Assembly: GCF_001761485.1 (NCBI RefSeq)
Contig: NC_090771.1
Span: 2,542,001-2,606,000, forward strand
Source: Yarrowia lipolytica
Taxonomy: Eukaryota; Ascomycota; Dipodascomycetes; Dipodascales
DNA: 64,000 bases
Direction: 5' to 3'
How positions within the stretch are numbered: the first letter of the stretch is position 1; every line of letters starts with the position of its first letter. The translations under genes and the position numbers were made by a program. Of the stretch, positions 10,205 to 24,299 are shown in pieces. Under the pieces are notes generated by a model. That model did no database searches. It saw only the letters and a list, made by a program, of their open reading frames with translations, and was not told where the DNA came from.

Positions 10205-13200
10205 TTAGTATATGTTTGCATTATTATTTGATTATTTACATAAAATCTGAGCAAGGCTCGATTCTCATACGACGCATATGTATGTACTATTTGACGGCCA
10301 CCAAAAGTAGCTAGGCACGTACTGTATCATACCAGACCTTATCCGAGAGTCGACCCTCTTGTTCTAATCATACATCTCGAATTATGAGCTATGGAGAAAA
10401 ATCTGCTACTTGTAGTAATCTAGCATCTTGCCGTTCCCCAAATACGACGTTCTCGGGGTTAATATTATCCCCGACACCGTTCTTAGACTATGGCTCCTTA
10501 CGCTCCACATATAGTAGCATCGACAAACGAGCGCAAGTATAAAGTACGAAACAAGGGTATCAGTATGCTTCATGTTATAGCGAGGAAGATGACTAAGCCG
10601 TAATTGAGAAAGCTCACTCTTGCGAGATTCAGAGCACACTAATAATAGTATTAATGATTAAACCAACTGTCAGATTTTGAGCATGTGGTAAACGTCGTTT
10701 TGTAATTCTGTTGTTCTGTGAGATAATTACAGTAGGTCTTATCATATCAACAACACCCCATAGATAAGAGTACGTACAGTACGACATACGAGTATACCTT
10801 GGCAGTTGTCCCGTCTCCACCGTAAGTAGCTATTTCAACAGGGACTTCGAAAGTCAACTTTTGTACAATCGTAATTATTGCTTGTATACAGCCTCATCTA
10901 TCCAATAGTCATGTGCTGAAGAGCCACCATCTCCGTTAGCGCGTTACATAGTATACTGGCAGCCTACCTTATCCTACCAATAGTCTCGTGGTGAACCAGT
11001 TAATGGAATCCGGGTGCCAAGGAGCTACTAGTACTTAGGTTTGGGCTTCGAGGTTTTTGTACCCCGACGATCTCGACGCGGACTCAGTGACAGCTTCAAG
11101 TGCGTCACTGAGTCAGGCAAAACAATAGAAGAGAAGGACTGTCAACGGCTAACTATTGTTATAATTTAAGCAACTGCTAAAATCAAGGCTAAAATGGGCC
11201 TTAATTCAAAGCTGTGTAACATTGCTGATACACTTTTACACGCGCCAGGGATGAGGGGAGATAAGACATGATCTGCCTGTAGACCAGAACAGTAGCTGAT
11301 AGCGGATGGAGGGAAGCTATGAGGAGGTGGGGAAAAGAAATTGTTGTTGAGAGGAAAAATAGTAGCTGACCTGGCTGGGCTAAGCGATCGCGTTGGGTGA
11401 CACTGTTGTGACACGCGTTGGATACGGGGGTTGATCAGAGTTGGTAAGTATGACGTTGACTATTGGTACAGCAAGACTTGATTGCTTCGAAATCCTTATT
11501 CACTCGTCTGACCAGCCTGTGCCCGTACAGTTACGTCATGATTGTATCTAATCTGCCTCGGCCTCCTCGGTATATCTAACCGCGACTACCCCTTGTTCTC
11601 TGCGTCTTGTCTTGCTATGTAGAGCAGCACAAAGGAGAGAAATACGACAACTCTGGTTTGTTCTTTTCTTTCTTCCTGCAAAAGGGAAAGTGGAACCACG
11701 GTGGGGCGTTGTATGATGATATGAACATTAAACCAACCAGATTGTGTGGAACGCCGAAACGCCTGCTATTGGACAGAACAGGTACATAATCTGGCGTGGT
11801 AGACATAGACTGAGTACAACTACGTACATCTCAAATGTTCTGATATTATATCAATCCAAGACAATCTCGTGACTGTTCCCAACTCAAGAGCACACCTTAA
11901 CGCCTTGGATGGACGATAGTCAAAGTCTCCACTTGTCAAACCCCGAACTGTCTCAGTTTCAATCTCGCGTCTCATACTAAACACCCCTTCCCCACCTGTG
12001 GCCACATATTTTCCATTCATCCCCATCAACAACAATATCGTACCAGCATACGTGCGAGATGATACATACAGCTGTCTGTCTCCATGTCTCCACTATGCTT
12101 CCTACCACAACCCTGCTACCAGTACTGTACCTAAGGTTGCTGCAAGGTGGAAGTCAATACCGCACGGCTCTACTCTTTGAGTTTTACCCCAGAATTTGGA
12201 AGCCACAAACGTCTATCTTTTGGAGCTATCGTAAGGGAGCATTTCGGAGAGGCAGAGAGGCGATCACCAGGACATGTGTTAGCCGCTACAAACAAAACCA
12301 GTGTACAAGGTCATATTATATGTTTAAGTAGCTCCGGCTACTCGCCATGGCTTTCTCTAAAAGTCACCTGCCAGAGTGGCCGAATTCATCCAAAACAAAA
12401 AGTTTGCAATTCAACTACTGTATGTACTGTTCTGTTGGCTGAAACTTTGAGTCAATCCCCGCTGGAGGTTATTTTAGGGGGAACAAGGCACACCGGAGAA
12501 ACACACCAACAACACACACACATTATCGTAAGCACCTGACATTAGTGTCGAGAAAAGAAGAAAATCTCTGTTGGACGTTCTTGGCTCCGAATCTACCCCG
12601 GTCCGAGCGCCCATATAAATTGGGTCCCCGACACGACCCACACGAGCGCAGTTGAGATGTGGGCCCGTTAATTTCCCGCCAAGCCATGCACAGCTCCTTG
12701 TCAAGTCATGGCCACGTACAGCAAGGGAGAGAAGTACAGGCAGCATGATAAGCGAGCCCAGGAGGGGGGCCCGGATAATTGAGACAGAAGTGCGCTTTTT
12801 ATGTTTTGTACGTCGGTAATAAAAGTCGTGCAATACTGTACTGGTAATTACATGGAGCATGAAAAAAGTGCGCATCTAATGAACCCTCAGAAGAAGCCTC
12901 TTTTCAGCCGCGCTATCTCAACCCTGATCTTATCTTATGACAACTCTACAACCAGCTACTTGTAGTGAGACGACACCCCATACGATGTACCAGTACGAGT
13001 CGACAGATGGCGGCTATTGAACGGTGTCAGTCTCCCCTCCTTGTCTGTTGCTTGTCTGTGTTGCGCATTTCATCTTTTTTTCTTGTTCTAATATCTCCTA
13101 TTCGCATCCCCACATGTCCAACCCCTCTTCCAGAAAGACAAGGTCGGACATGAAACCTTGCTAGTGAGAGAGTGTGTCTAAAGGAGCTGGACCCGAGGCT

Positions 13201-13343
13201 TATCTGGGCTTTGGGTTGTCGTGTCAGCCAAGAAACAAGCCCCGAAGCAGGCACAAGTCTAGTATCGGCATTGAGAAGTGTCATATATATAAATACCGAC
13301 TCCCCGGTGGAGAAACCGGACCATCCGTTTCAACAACTTCCAA
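10205..13343. other. Intergenic, 3.1 kb before amino acid permease 1
   Basis: No ORF here has coding character. It holds two exact copies of the dispersed CTACTTGTAG motif (10406-10415, 12956-12965). GATAAG in reverse orientation (CTTATC) occurs at 12929-12934 and near 13199; these are candidate GATA-factor sites for the nitrogen-regulated permease downstream. TATATATAAA lies at about 13283-13292, some 55 bp before that gene's ATG. I recognised no RNA gene or transposon. Confidence 0.55.
13283..13292 (+). promoter_or_regulatory. TATA element of amino acid permease 1
   Basis: TATATATAAA begins about 60 bp before ATG 13344, the usual place for a TATA box in strongly regulated yeast genes. Reverse GATAAG sites lie 150-420 bp upstream. 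Confidence 0.55.
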
Positions 13344-15104
13344 ATGGAAACCGAAAAAACATTTACAACGACCACGGTCGACTCCGATCCCGACACCCAT
13401 GGAGAGGTCGTGGTCAACACAAAGAAGATGAACGCGTGGCAGCGGTTCAAGGACGGCTTTGGCCCAGCTGATGTGTCCCACATTGACACTGAGGGCTTGA
13501 CTCCTATGGAGATTGCCGCTCTCAAAACCGCCAATGCTCCTCTTAATAGAGGTCTCAAGGGCCGTCATCTGCAGATGATTGCCATTGGAGGTTCGATTGG
13601 AACCGGTCTGTTCGTCGGATCGGGAGCTTCACTTGCCACTGGCGGCCCCGCAGCTCTCCTCATCGCCTACGGTATCATTGGATGCATGTTGTTGTGCACC
13701 GTCCATGCCCTGGGAGAGCTGGCTGTTGCCTTCCCCGTCTCTGGTGCCTTCTCCACTTATTTCACACGATTTATTGATCCTGCTTGGGGATTCGCCATGG
13801 GCTGGAACTACACCCTGCTGTGGTTTGCCATTCTGCCTCTGGAACTTGTAGCTGCCTCCATTACCGTGGAGTATTGGAACGAGCAGAACGGCACCAATAT
13901 CAACCCTGCCGCGTGGATCAGTCTCTTCTGGGCCCTCATTGCAGGAATCAACCTCTTTGGAGTCAAGGGATATGGAGAAGCCGAGTTTGTTTTCTCCATC
14001 ATCAAGGTGGCCGCCGTCATTGGCTTCATCATCATGGGTATCGTCTTTGTGTGTGGAGGTGGACCCAAGGGGTACGATTACGACAAATACATTGGAGGTA
14101 GCATGTGGCAGAATCCCGGAGCCTTCGCCCATGGCTTCAAGGGTGTGTGTTCTGTCTTTGTCACTGCCGCCTTCGCCTTTGCCGGTACTGAACTGGTTGG
14201 TCTGGCTGCTGCTGAGACTGAAGACCCCCGAAAAATGCTCCCCACCGCCACCAAGCAGGTCTTCTGGCGAATCTGTCTCTTCTACCTCATTTCTCTGACT
14301 CTGGTCGGTCTTCTGGTGCGATTCGACGACCCCCGGCTCCTCAACGGAACCTCCAACGTCGACATCAAGGCTTCTCCTTTTGTCATTGCCATTCTGAATG
14401 CCGGAGTCAAGGGCCTGCCCTCCGTCATGAATGTGGTCATTATGATTGCCGTGCTTTCTGTCGGAAATGCCTCGGTGTACGGCTTCTCTAGAACAATTGC
14501 CGCCATGGCTCTGCGAGGAGAAGCCCCTGCCTTCTGGGGTTACATTGACAAGAACGGCCGTCCCATTTACGGCATTTTTGCCGTGCTGGCCTTTGGTCTG
14601 TTCGCCTTCATTGCGGCTGCTTCTGCCGATATTCGAAACAAGGTCTTTATGTGGCTGCTGGCTCTGTCTGGCCTGTCTTCGATTCTTGTCTGGGGCTCCA
14701 TTAACCTTGCCCACATTCGGTTCCGACAGGCTCTCAAGTTCCGAGGCCGAGATACTTCCGAGCTGACTTTTGTGGCCGGCTTTGGTGTCTGGGGTTCCGT
14801 CTTCGGCCTTACCCTCAACTGCTTGGTACTCGTAGCCCAGTTCTGGATCGCCCTGTATCCTATTGGAGGCGAGCCCAACGCTGAGGCCTTCTTTGCCGCC
14901 TACCTGGCTGCTCCCATCGTCATTGTTTTCTGGATCTTCTGGAAGGTGTGGAAGCGACCTCCCTTCCTCAAGGTCTCGGATCTGGACATTGACACTGGTC
15001 GAAGAGACACGGATCTGGATCGGGTTCGAGCCGAGACTACCGCTGAGCGGGAGTACATTGCATCCAGAAACTTCTTCTACCGGGTCTACAAGTTCTGGTG
15101 TTAA
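13344..15104 (+). CDS. Amino acid permease, GAP1/AAP family (copy 1)
   Basis: 586-residue plasma-membrane amino acid/proton symporter of the yeast AAT family (APC superfamily). After a soluble N tail of about 75 residues come the conserved RHLQMIAIGGSIGTGLFVGSG at membrane segment 1 and about 12 segments in total. GTELVGLAAAETEDPRKMLP and the closing FWRICLFYLISL are family hallmarks. The C tail ends in FYRVYKFWC, the FWC palmitoylation-type ending of Gap1-like permeases. The start is the first ATG after a TATA element. It is clearly paralogous to the permease at 46768-48576 on the other strand, about 33 kb away. Substrate range (general, basic or neutral amino acids) cannot be told from sequence. 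Reverse GATAAG sites upstream fit nitrogen control. Confidence 0.92.
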   Translation: METEKTFTTTTVDSDPDTHGEVVVNTKKMNAWQRFKDGFGPADVSHIDTEGLTPMEIAALKTANAPLNRGLKGRHLQMIAIGGSIGTGLFVGSGASLATGGPAALLIAYGIIGCMLLCTVHALGELAVAFPVSGAFSTYFTRFIDPAWGFAMGWNYTLLWFAILPLELVAASITVEYWNEQNGTNINPAAWISLFWALIAGINLFGVKGYGEAEFVFSIIKVAAVIGFIIMGIVFVCGGGPKGYDYDKYIGGSMWQNPGAFAHGFKGVCSVFVTAAFAFAGTELVGLAAAETEDPRKMLPTATKQVFWRICLFYLISLTLVGLLVRFDDPRLLNGTSNVDIKASPFVIAILNAGVKGLPSVMNVVIMIAVLSVGNASVYGFSRTIAAMALRGEAPAFWGYIDKNGRPIYGIFAVLAFGLFAFIAAASADIRNKVFMWLLALSGLSSILVWGSINLAHIRFRQALKFRGRDTSELTFVAGFGVWGSVFGLTLNCLVLVAQFWIALYPIGGEPNAEAFFAAYLAAPIVIVFWIFWKVWKRPPFLKVSDLDIDTGRRDTDLDRVRAETTAEREYIASRNFFYRVYKFWC

Positions 15105-16014
15105 ATGGGGTCTTGGAGTGTGTGTATTTGAATGATGATGTAATTAATAGTAATAATCCTTCTCTACATTTTTTCTGTACAGTGAACAGAAGGTCTTATA
15201 AATGGGACTCAGAACAATGAATGATATTGGAAGTGTACCCCCTGATAGAGCATCAGAAGAGCTACTGTACACACGTGCTAGACTCTAAGACCGCTGAAAA
15301 CCGCAACAGCCACTGAAACAGCCCCTGCTCGGATCGACTTCCGTTGTAATTACTTTTGTCTCCAGTGGTTGCTTTTTGGGGAAAAATCGAAATTGCTTTT
15401 GTGATGGACCAATATGTGCATCCCTGGTTGCTTTTGAGAAGGCAGATGGCAAACACAGTCGATCCTTACGGTCGTACATACAGTAGCCCACATGGTGGTA
15501 GCCTACATAAACACGCTGCTCCTTGCCCTTTCTTGAGCCAATCTCAGAGTCTCAGAAGTCTGACGACAATCATACAACGTTTGATTACCAGTCGTTTCTT
15601 GTTTTCGTTCCTTTCACCTCGTCCGTACATACAGCTCAGAGCAATACTGTAGTATGGGTCGCGCTATTAAAAGGAAATATTTGTAGAAAAAAAAAGAAAT
15701 TGGATACACACTCCAATTGTGTTATCCAGCATGTGTTTCCTTGCACAGAACCCCATCGCATATGGGACCTTGCAGATCATTTGTTTTTGCCAACTTGCAC
15801 ACTTTTGTGTTCACTTGCGGGAGTCATTTTAGATCACGTGACGTTGACTGTTTTCTATTTTATTCTAATGATTCATTACAACTATATACCTAACAAGCCG
15901 GGTTATTGGCGTTCAATAAATCATTCATTATTTATTTTTATTCTAATGAGTCATTATTATGTAATCCGACGACCCTGACTAAGGAGATCTCTCCCTAACA
16001 AAGGCAGAAAAGCT
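15105..16014. other. Intergenic, permease 1 to tRNA-Pro
   Basis: AT-rich permease 3' flank, then DNA with no credible ORF. A 19-bp near-identical direct repeat (TTATTCTAATGATTCATTA and its one-mismatch copy) lies at 15860-15878 and 15939-15957, 60 bp before tRNA-Pro. CACGTG sits in GATCACGTGACG near 15834. Confidence 0.55.
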
Positions 16015-16100
16015 GGCCCGATGGTTTAGTGGTATAATTCTCGCTTAGGGTGTCCTAGGCAATTTGCGAGAGGTCCCGGGTTCAATTCCCGGTTGGGCCC
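16015..16100 (+). tRNA. tRNA-Pro(AGG), 14-nt intron
   Basis: Acceptor halves GGCCCGA and TTGGGCC pair with one G-T, followed by discriminator C. The A box reads TGGTTTAGTGGT. Anticodon stem CTCGC/GCGAG encloses loop TTAGGGT with anticodon AGG. A 14-nt intron (TGTCCTAGGCAATT) sits after position 37. The T arm is CCGGG-TTCAATT-CCCGG. TTTTT at about 16106-16110 is the Pol III terminator. Confidence 0.95.
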
Positions 16101-16406
16101 AGTTTCTTTTTGTCCCAGATAATGCTTTTGTTGACAGCAGTATGTTTTTGACCTTACTAAGCCGCATTACTTTGAGGAACTACGAATACTTGTGTATGAC
16201 TACATCTGGCACGGTCTATGTACAGTAAAGAGTGTCTATACTGTATACACCCTTCATTAAACACAATAATCAATCTATCTTACATATCCTTTTCCTCCTC
16301 GCCTATGGGTCTCCACATCATGATCTACATAGGATGTTGTTCTGTAAAAGTACATACATCCTTGTCCATTTTTGGCCAGTAGTTGCCGCAGGTCACTTCC
16401 GCTTCC
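16101..16406. other. Intergenic, tRNA-Pro to TRM8 3' end
   Basis: About 300 bp of AT-rich sequence between tRNA-Pro and the convergent TRM8 gene. It holds a Pol III T-run and probable TRM8 3' untranslated sequence; nothing else was seen. Confidence 0.5.
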
Positions 16407-18309
<1,903 letters not shown>

Positions 18310-20433
18310 ATGCTTCGCCGCTTGAGTAGTGCCGTGCCCCATCGTCTAGGACAAGTACAAAAGCACCTGACCACTTTCAACCGTCTTCTCTCTACCTCAT
18401 CCTCTACAAATATGTCTCTCAACGACACCAAAGCACCCCACATCCAGCTCGCTATCAAGGATCACTTTGATGCTCTGTCCGACACTGAGAAGAAGTACGC
18501 CCACCACTTCTCTCGAGCCTCACATCTCGGAACCAGAGTTGTACTCAGACAGGTTTCGCCCGAGTCCGAGGACATCTACAACCTGATTCTGGCCATCGCT
18601 GAGGCTGTCAATCAGGACTACTCCAAGCTCGAGTCGGAGTCAGTGTCCAAGGAAGACGTTCGATCCTTCCTGGAGTACTCGTCCCAGTTCCTGTCCAACC
18701 TCGGAAACTTCAAGTCCTTTGGAGATGCCAAGTTTGTTCCTCGACTGGAACGTGCCAAGTTCGCCACCATTGCTGCCACCGCCGACCAGACCGCCAACTT
18801 CGACAAGGTGGCCGACGCCATCTACTCCACCGACAAGACCCTGCTGGGCTTCCTGGACAAGGGCCACGTGACCGCGTACTACGGCGGCGACATCACTGAA
18901 GACGAAATCACAAAGATCAACGACTTCTGCGCCTCTAAGACCATCTACCCCGAAAACACCCGGGTGTGGAAGACTGGCCCCAAGCAATTTGAGCTGCGAA
19001 TCGCCTCGGCTGATACCGGCATCGCCCAGGATACCCAGTTCGATCCCTCCTACGAGATTCCCGATGTTGGAACCCTCAAGCTGGCCTACGGAGACTCCAA
19101 GAACGAGTTTGCCCAGATCTCCGAGGAGATGGCTGCTGCTGGAAAGAACGCTGCCAATCACGTTCAGGAGCAGATGATCGCCGCCTACGTTGACTCCTTC
19201 AAGACTGGCTCCATGGCTGCTCACCGAGAGTCCCAGAAGTTCTGGGTCAAGGACCTGGGTCCGGCTGTTGAGACCAACATTGGTTTCATCGAGACCTACC
19301 GAGACCCCGCTGGTGTGCGAGGCGAATGGGAGGGTCTTGTGGCTGTCGTCAACAAGGAGCGAACCAAGAAGTTTGGCGCTCTCGTTGAGGGGGCCAAGGA
19401 GTACGTTTCCCAGCTGCCCTGGGACGCCGAGTTCGAGAAGGACGTTTTCACTCCTCCGGATTTCCTGTCTCTGGAGGTTCTCACTTTCGCCGGTTCAGGT
19501 ATTCCCGCCGGAATCAACATTCCTAACTACGATGATATCCGTCTGACTGTTGGTTTTAAGAACGTGTCTCTGGGCAACATTCTGTCGTCCAAGTCCAGCA
19601 ACGAGAAGATCACCTTCCTTAAGGATGAGGACCTGCCTCTGTTTGAGCAGCTCAAGGGTCCCGCCTTTGAGGTCCAGGTCGGTATCCACGAGCTTCTGGG
19701 CCATGGTACCGGTAAGCTGCTTTCTCAGGAGCGAGACGGCACTTTCAACTACGACAACGCCAACCCTCCCATCGACCCCAACACCGGTGAGAAAATCACC
19801 ACCTACTACAAGGCCGGCGAGACCTGGGGCAGCGTGTTTGGTGCCATGGCCGGCTCCTACGAGGAGTGCCGAGCCGAGTGTGTGGCCATGTACCTGCTCA
19901 CCAACAAGAAGCTGCTGGAGATCTTTGGTCATACCGGACAGGAGGCCGATGATGTCATCTACATTGGCTACCTGCTCATGGCTCGTGCCGGTCTGCTGGC
20001 CCTTGAGTTCTGGGACCCTGCTACCCGAAAGTGGGGCCAGCCTCATATGCAGGCACGATACTCCATTATGCGAAGCTTCGTTGATTGCGGCGCCGTGGAG
20101 CTCAAGTCCACCAAGCCCGACTTCTCGGATCTGACCATTGTGCTTGATCGATCTAAGATCCCCGCTGCCCAGAAGGCCGTGGGCGAGTACCTCAACAAGC
20201 TGCATATCTACAAGTGCTCCGCCGACTTTGAGAAGGGCTCTGCTCTGTACAACGCCACCACCAACGTCTCCGAGGAGATGGCTGCATACCGGGAGATAGT
20301 TATGGACTCGAAGCAGCCCCGACGAATCTTTGTGCAGCCCAACACTGTGCTGAGGGAAGGCAAGGTCGAGCTGGTTGAGTATGAGGCCTCCGAGGAGGGC
20401 AACATCAAGTCTTTCCTTGAGCGCCGTGTCTAA
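18310..20433 (+). CDS. Dipeptidyl peptidase III (M49 zinc peptidase)
   Basis: 707-residue family M49 metallopeptidase that removes dipeptides from the N terminus of short peptides. The zinc site is HELLGHG (first His at 19687-19689), with the distal ligand in EECRAE (19861-19878). Both are spaced as in yeast and human DPP III. The first 34 residues are Arg/Ser/Leu-rich without acidic residues (MLRRLSSAVPHRLGQ, then FNRLLSTSSSTN), typical of a mitochondrial presequence. A second ATG at 18412 (MSLNDTKAP) starts a protein of the usual cytosolic length. The yeast enzyme (YOL057W) is cytosolic and about 711 residues. Dual targeting from two start codons is inferred. The gene is divergent from TRM8. 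Stop TAA at 20431-20433. Confidence 0.95.
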   Translation: MLRRLSSAVPHRLGQVQKHLTTFNRLLSTSSSTNMSLNDTKAPHIQLAIKDHFDALSDTEKKYAHHFSRASHLGTRVVLRQVSPESEDIYNLILAIAEAVNQDYSKLESESVSKEDVRSFLEYSSQFLSNLGNFKSFGDAKFVPRLERAKFATIAATADQTANFDKVADAIYSTDKTLLGFLDKGHVTAYYGGDITEDEITKINDFCASKTIYPENTRVWKTGPKQFELRIASADTGIAQDTQFDPSYEIPDVGTLKLAYGDSKNEFAQISEEMAAAGKNAANHVQEQMIAAYVDSFKTGSMAAHRESQKFWVKDLGPAVETNIGFIETYRDPAGVRGEWEGLVAVVNKERTKKFGALVEGAKEYVSQLPWDAEFEKDVFTPPDFLSLEVLTFAGSGIPAGINIPNYDDIRLTVGFKNVSLGNILSSKSSNEKITFLKDEDLPLFEQLKGPAFEVQVGIHELLGHGTGKLLSQERDGTFNYDNANPPIDPNTGEKITTYYKAGETWGSVFGAMAGSYEECRAECVAMYLLTNKKLLEIFGHTGQEADDVIYIGYLLMARAGLLALEFWDPATRKWGQPHMQARYSIMRSFVDCGAVELKSTKPDFSDLTIVLDRSKIPAAQKAVGEYLNKLHIYKCSADFEKGSALYNATTNVSEEMAAYREIVMDSKQPRRIFVQPNTVLREGKVELVEYEASEEGNIKSFLERRV

Positions 20434-23400
20434 AGAAGGTGTAAATTGGCTGATGAGCGAGTTTACGATGAACCTAACGGAGGGTTGACTCGCTAATCCA
20501 TGAGTCAGTTCCATGAGTCAACACTCAGACTAATGTCCGAGTCTGCATTGTTTATAGTCAAATTCTGGATTGTACCTGTTTGCTTCTGTGTACCTGTGTG
20601 TACAAGCTTGTGGCTGTCGTAGGTTGTCGTAGGTTGGGGTGTGTGGTTTGTTTTTCGGCACGGAATGTTAGTGCAATTGGTTTTTTCCCTGCTGTGTAGA
20701 ATGTGGTTTGTTTTTTTCTCTCTCTGTATGGAATGCTCTCCTTGTGTTCTTTCGGGTGAAATACTTTTTCTCTTGTTGCTTCTTCTCTTTCTCTTATGTG
20801 CTTGTGATTCTTTTGCACACATTGTCATTGTTGTGATTGAATTCGAGAGCACAGTATTTGTTTTTTTTTCCCACACCACACACAAGCTCGACATTGGATT
20901 ACTATTGCCCCTTGCATTTGTTTGTCTGAGCCCCTCCCCCTGTCAGGAACTTGTTCGAAACATTCCTTTGCCTGTCTGGCCCTCCTTGGTTACAGGCTTC
21001 CAAGTTCCCACATATTTGCATTGGAATCGGGCTCATCCGAGTTTTAGTGTGAAACTCAGCATGTGTGCGTGGTCATATTCCACACTATATATCTCTCACT
21101 CGGCTTTATAATGACTGCGATGGTCTGGTATGATCTGTATGGTGCATGTCTATATCCGATGAGGTGTATAGGTAACCTCGGCTGAACCTCTGACCTACCT
21201 TCGTACAATGTAGAAGTATTTTTGCGGTCATTGGGAGCCGTGATGAAGGAAGTGCGCCAAAGACGCCCGAGACATGTGTCTATGAATAATAAAAGGACGT
21301 CTATTATCCTCACGCGTACTCGTTGCCATAGCTGGAGGCCTGCTGCCCTTCGGCCCGTTGTTTGGCCCTGGGTTCTGTTTTGCGTTTCACAAGATTGGAT
21401 GATCTTCGGTAGTTGACACACCGTGCCGATCTCCTTTACAAGCTTGAGCAGATTCCATGCAGCGGAAGTGACAGAGATGGGTGTGCTGTGCGAGCGAATA
21501 CGAAGAAAAGTTGGGAGCCAAAGTTAAGCGGCGAAGCTAGATTGTCCCAGAGTTGCCCACCGTCTTTTGTATATACAAGTAGGTTGGCAACGTTGGGCTC
21601 AGTCTTTGTCAGAGGTGTTTCACCGAGTGAGTGGGCTAATTAATTAGTGAGGAGAGAGAAAGAAAGAGTGGAGTGGCTCTGGAGCCAAAAGACCCACCGA
21701 TCACGAAACCCAGCTCAGCTGGTAGATATAGATTATTGTCAGCATCTATGCAAGCAATGTTTCTTTTTCTCCCTCTAGTGCCGTGCACAAGGCTTAGCTC
21801 TGTGCGTGGCAGGCCCTACAAGACTCGCACAGACCAGGCACGGCACGCCAACAACGGCTATCATCAGACGTGCTTTTTCTGCCCAACCCGCCAAGCAAAG
21901 CACAAAACCACCGGGACTGTCCCTAGCGAAGATCGTTGCAGTGGCGATCCACCGCTCTTAAAACCGTAACCACTGGAATCCCCGACCGATGTCCTTGGTC
22001 TCTTGGGTGGACCCTAAACATAACTGTCTTCTCCGAGCTGTCACAGGAGCGGCCACCAGGGGCTTTAGATTATGTGGAGCCAAGCTTGAAAGTGAGCGCG
22101 GTGGAGTTTTCTTGGGGGTCAAAACCTCGAAGGGAACAGCCCAAATCTGGTCCGAGAACTTTCTGTAGCAAAACAAATTGCTTTGCTTATCGTCGGAAAT
22201 TACCCGGTGATTGGCATTGACAGGAGAAATGAAAGCGAGATCAGAACATGAAAACCCCCACGCTCCCTGGGTACAGAACGCTGTACAGCCACCTTGTGAG
22301 AGCAAAAACATGAAATTTACAAAACCTGATATATAGGAAAAGGCTCCGATGGCAAATATTACTGCCACTGTTACGTCGCGATTCGCTGTCACTCTGCACT
22401 AGAAAGACCCTGCTTTCAACGTCCTTCGGCTTGTTTGCCGAGCCAAAAGGAAAAAACAAGAACCAGCTTGACCGCAATCACCCAGGTCGTCTTTCCTACG
22501 CCTATTCCTGCCCAACCGATTATACGGCCGATAGATGATCATGTGACAAAAGCCGACCATATGCGCTACGATATTGCTATTTTCTCAGAGATGCTGCTGC
22601 TTTCCGTCCAATAAGCTCATAAGGTTAACTTTCTCGTCAATACAAGCTGCAAACTGTGTCTTTGTGTTAATCTATCTCGATTTTGCGAATCTAAACGGAG
22701 AGTACGAGGTGAACGATAAACGGGGATGACTCGAGCTAATCAAATTAGTGGAATCTCAGCACCTGAATGTATCACGGTCAACTGCTCCCTGCTGCCGCTC
22801 AGAGTACGCAATGGCACGTGGCATGGCTGCATGTGGTTTTCTGGGCACTTTGCACCTCAGAGGCGATGTGTTGTAAATAAGGTCCACCCTAGAAGCTTAA
22901 GCCAAACGGGGCAGTCCTAATTGTGCTATCAACCACAAGGGACATGATCAAGAGCACCGACAAGCCCATTTTGGAAAGGGCAGAAATTCACACCAAAAGC
23001 GTATATCTATGAAGACGGAGTTTTCTAACTACCCAGGCTCTTCCTCTGCGAATTCTGGTGAGCTTCTTTGTTGCCTGCATTCAGTCTCTGAAACGGCTAA
23101 AAGTAAATCATAAGGAGGATGTGTTAGCTACAAGTAGCAATTGCCTGACACAGTCTAATCAGGCTGTTGAGGGTGTTGAATGTCTCATTCTTACATGCAC
23201 TTGGTCAAGTGTGCAAAATACCGAGTGAGAAATCGGAGTTTGGCCGGCAGGATGCAGTGACTAGCAAAGTACACGAGACAACGTGCAATTCTCGGCAGAT
23301 TTACATCAACAGAAGCCCCCACCACTATTCTACATACTTTCGTAATGCAATACACAACTGTACAGGCCTCCAAAGTGCACTGGTGATGACCTAAGTCAGC

Positions 23401-24299
23401 ATTAGCGAGGTAGTGCGCACTAAAAGCAAGTTGCCATAATTCAGGGACCAAACGTTTCTTGTTCCCGGTCCAATAACCGGTAAAATTTATCACCGTAGAG
23501 ACTGCAAGCAGGCTTTTCCTCCTCATTCGCCACTCGAACCGCTCTGTGTGATATGCTGCTGCTTGATACATGCCGCAGTTGAAGATGTAAAAACAGAACC
23601 ACGCCATTTGCGCGGACGCAAGCAGATCGTACGGTAAATTGTACGTCTCTAGTTCTTGTATATTCGGACCTTGAGATTAATTATCAAGTGTGCGATAGGT
23701 TAGAATGACTCACTAAGCATCATGTAGCTGTGCATCAATGTACTTGTATCTGGTAGGCAACTCTTTTCGATTTTCGAAACAGAGCACGTGAATGGGGTCA
23801 AATGTAGTCTGTGTAGGAAATTATACTTGTCGGAGAACTTCTCCGGACTGTAAAGTGACTGTAAGGGTCACACGTCTTGGAATAACAAACCATTACTGCC
23901 ATATAATTCCTTTTTCGAGAATATCCCTCGAGTCTCGAGACATTGCCTGTCCCTATTTCTGCAGGCGTACATTCCCGCTGTCGCTTCCCTCCCTGTTTTT
24001 GATTCCCGCTATCCCTGCTGTTTTGTTTTTGTTTTTTCATTCCTCTTGACAACAATGCTGCGAGCACCCCCAGCCGACAGCTGTCTCACTTGTGGTATGT
24101 GTGTGGTGCAGCATAGAGAGATTCAAAGGAAATTAATGGGTAGAGAATGTAAATATTAAGTGGCTACTTGCTATTGTATGAACACGGAGCGCGTGAAAAA
24201 AATGTGAGAGCCGGTCTCTATAATACAACTAAATACAAATTTATGAACCAGTGCAAGAAGTGAAGCCTGAAAAGTGTTTGTATGTGTGTGGAAGAACAA
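20434..24299. other. Gene desert, DPP3 3' side to APSES gene 3' side
   Basis: 3.9 kb between convergent genes. It includes CT/TG-rich sequence at about 20640-20880, with two GTGGTTTGTTTTT...GGAATG blocks about 60 bp apart. One exact CTACAAGTAG motif lies at 23128-23137. The open frames here lack coding bias, have poor starts and overlap each other, so I call none. I recognised no tRNA, 5S rRNA or transposon. Confidence 0.5.

Noticed and set aside
15523-15978. 151-codon ORF between permease 1 and tRNA-Pro
   Set aside because: It starts at a non-ATG codon, is AT-rich at its end and contains the direct repeat; no coding signal.
20641-21111. 156-codon ORF, hydrophobic and Leu/Phe-rich
   Set aside because: It lies in CT/TG-rich low-complexity sequence downstream of DPP3 and its composition follows the nucleotide bias.
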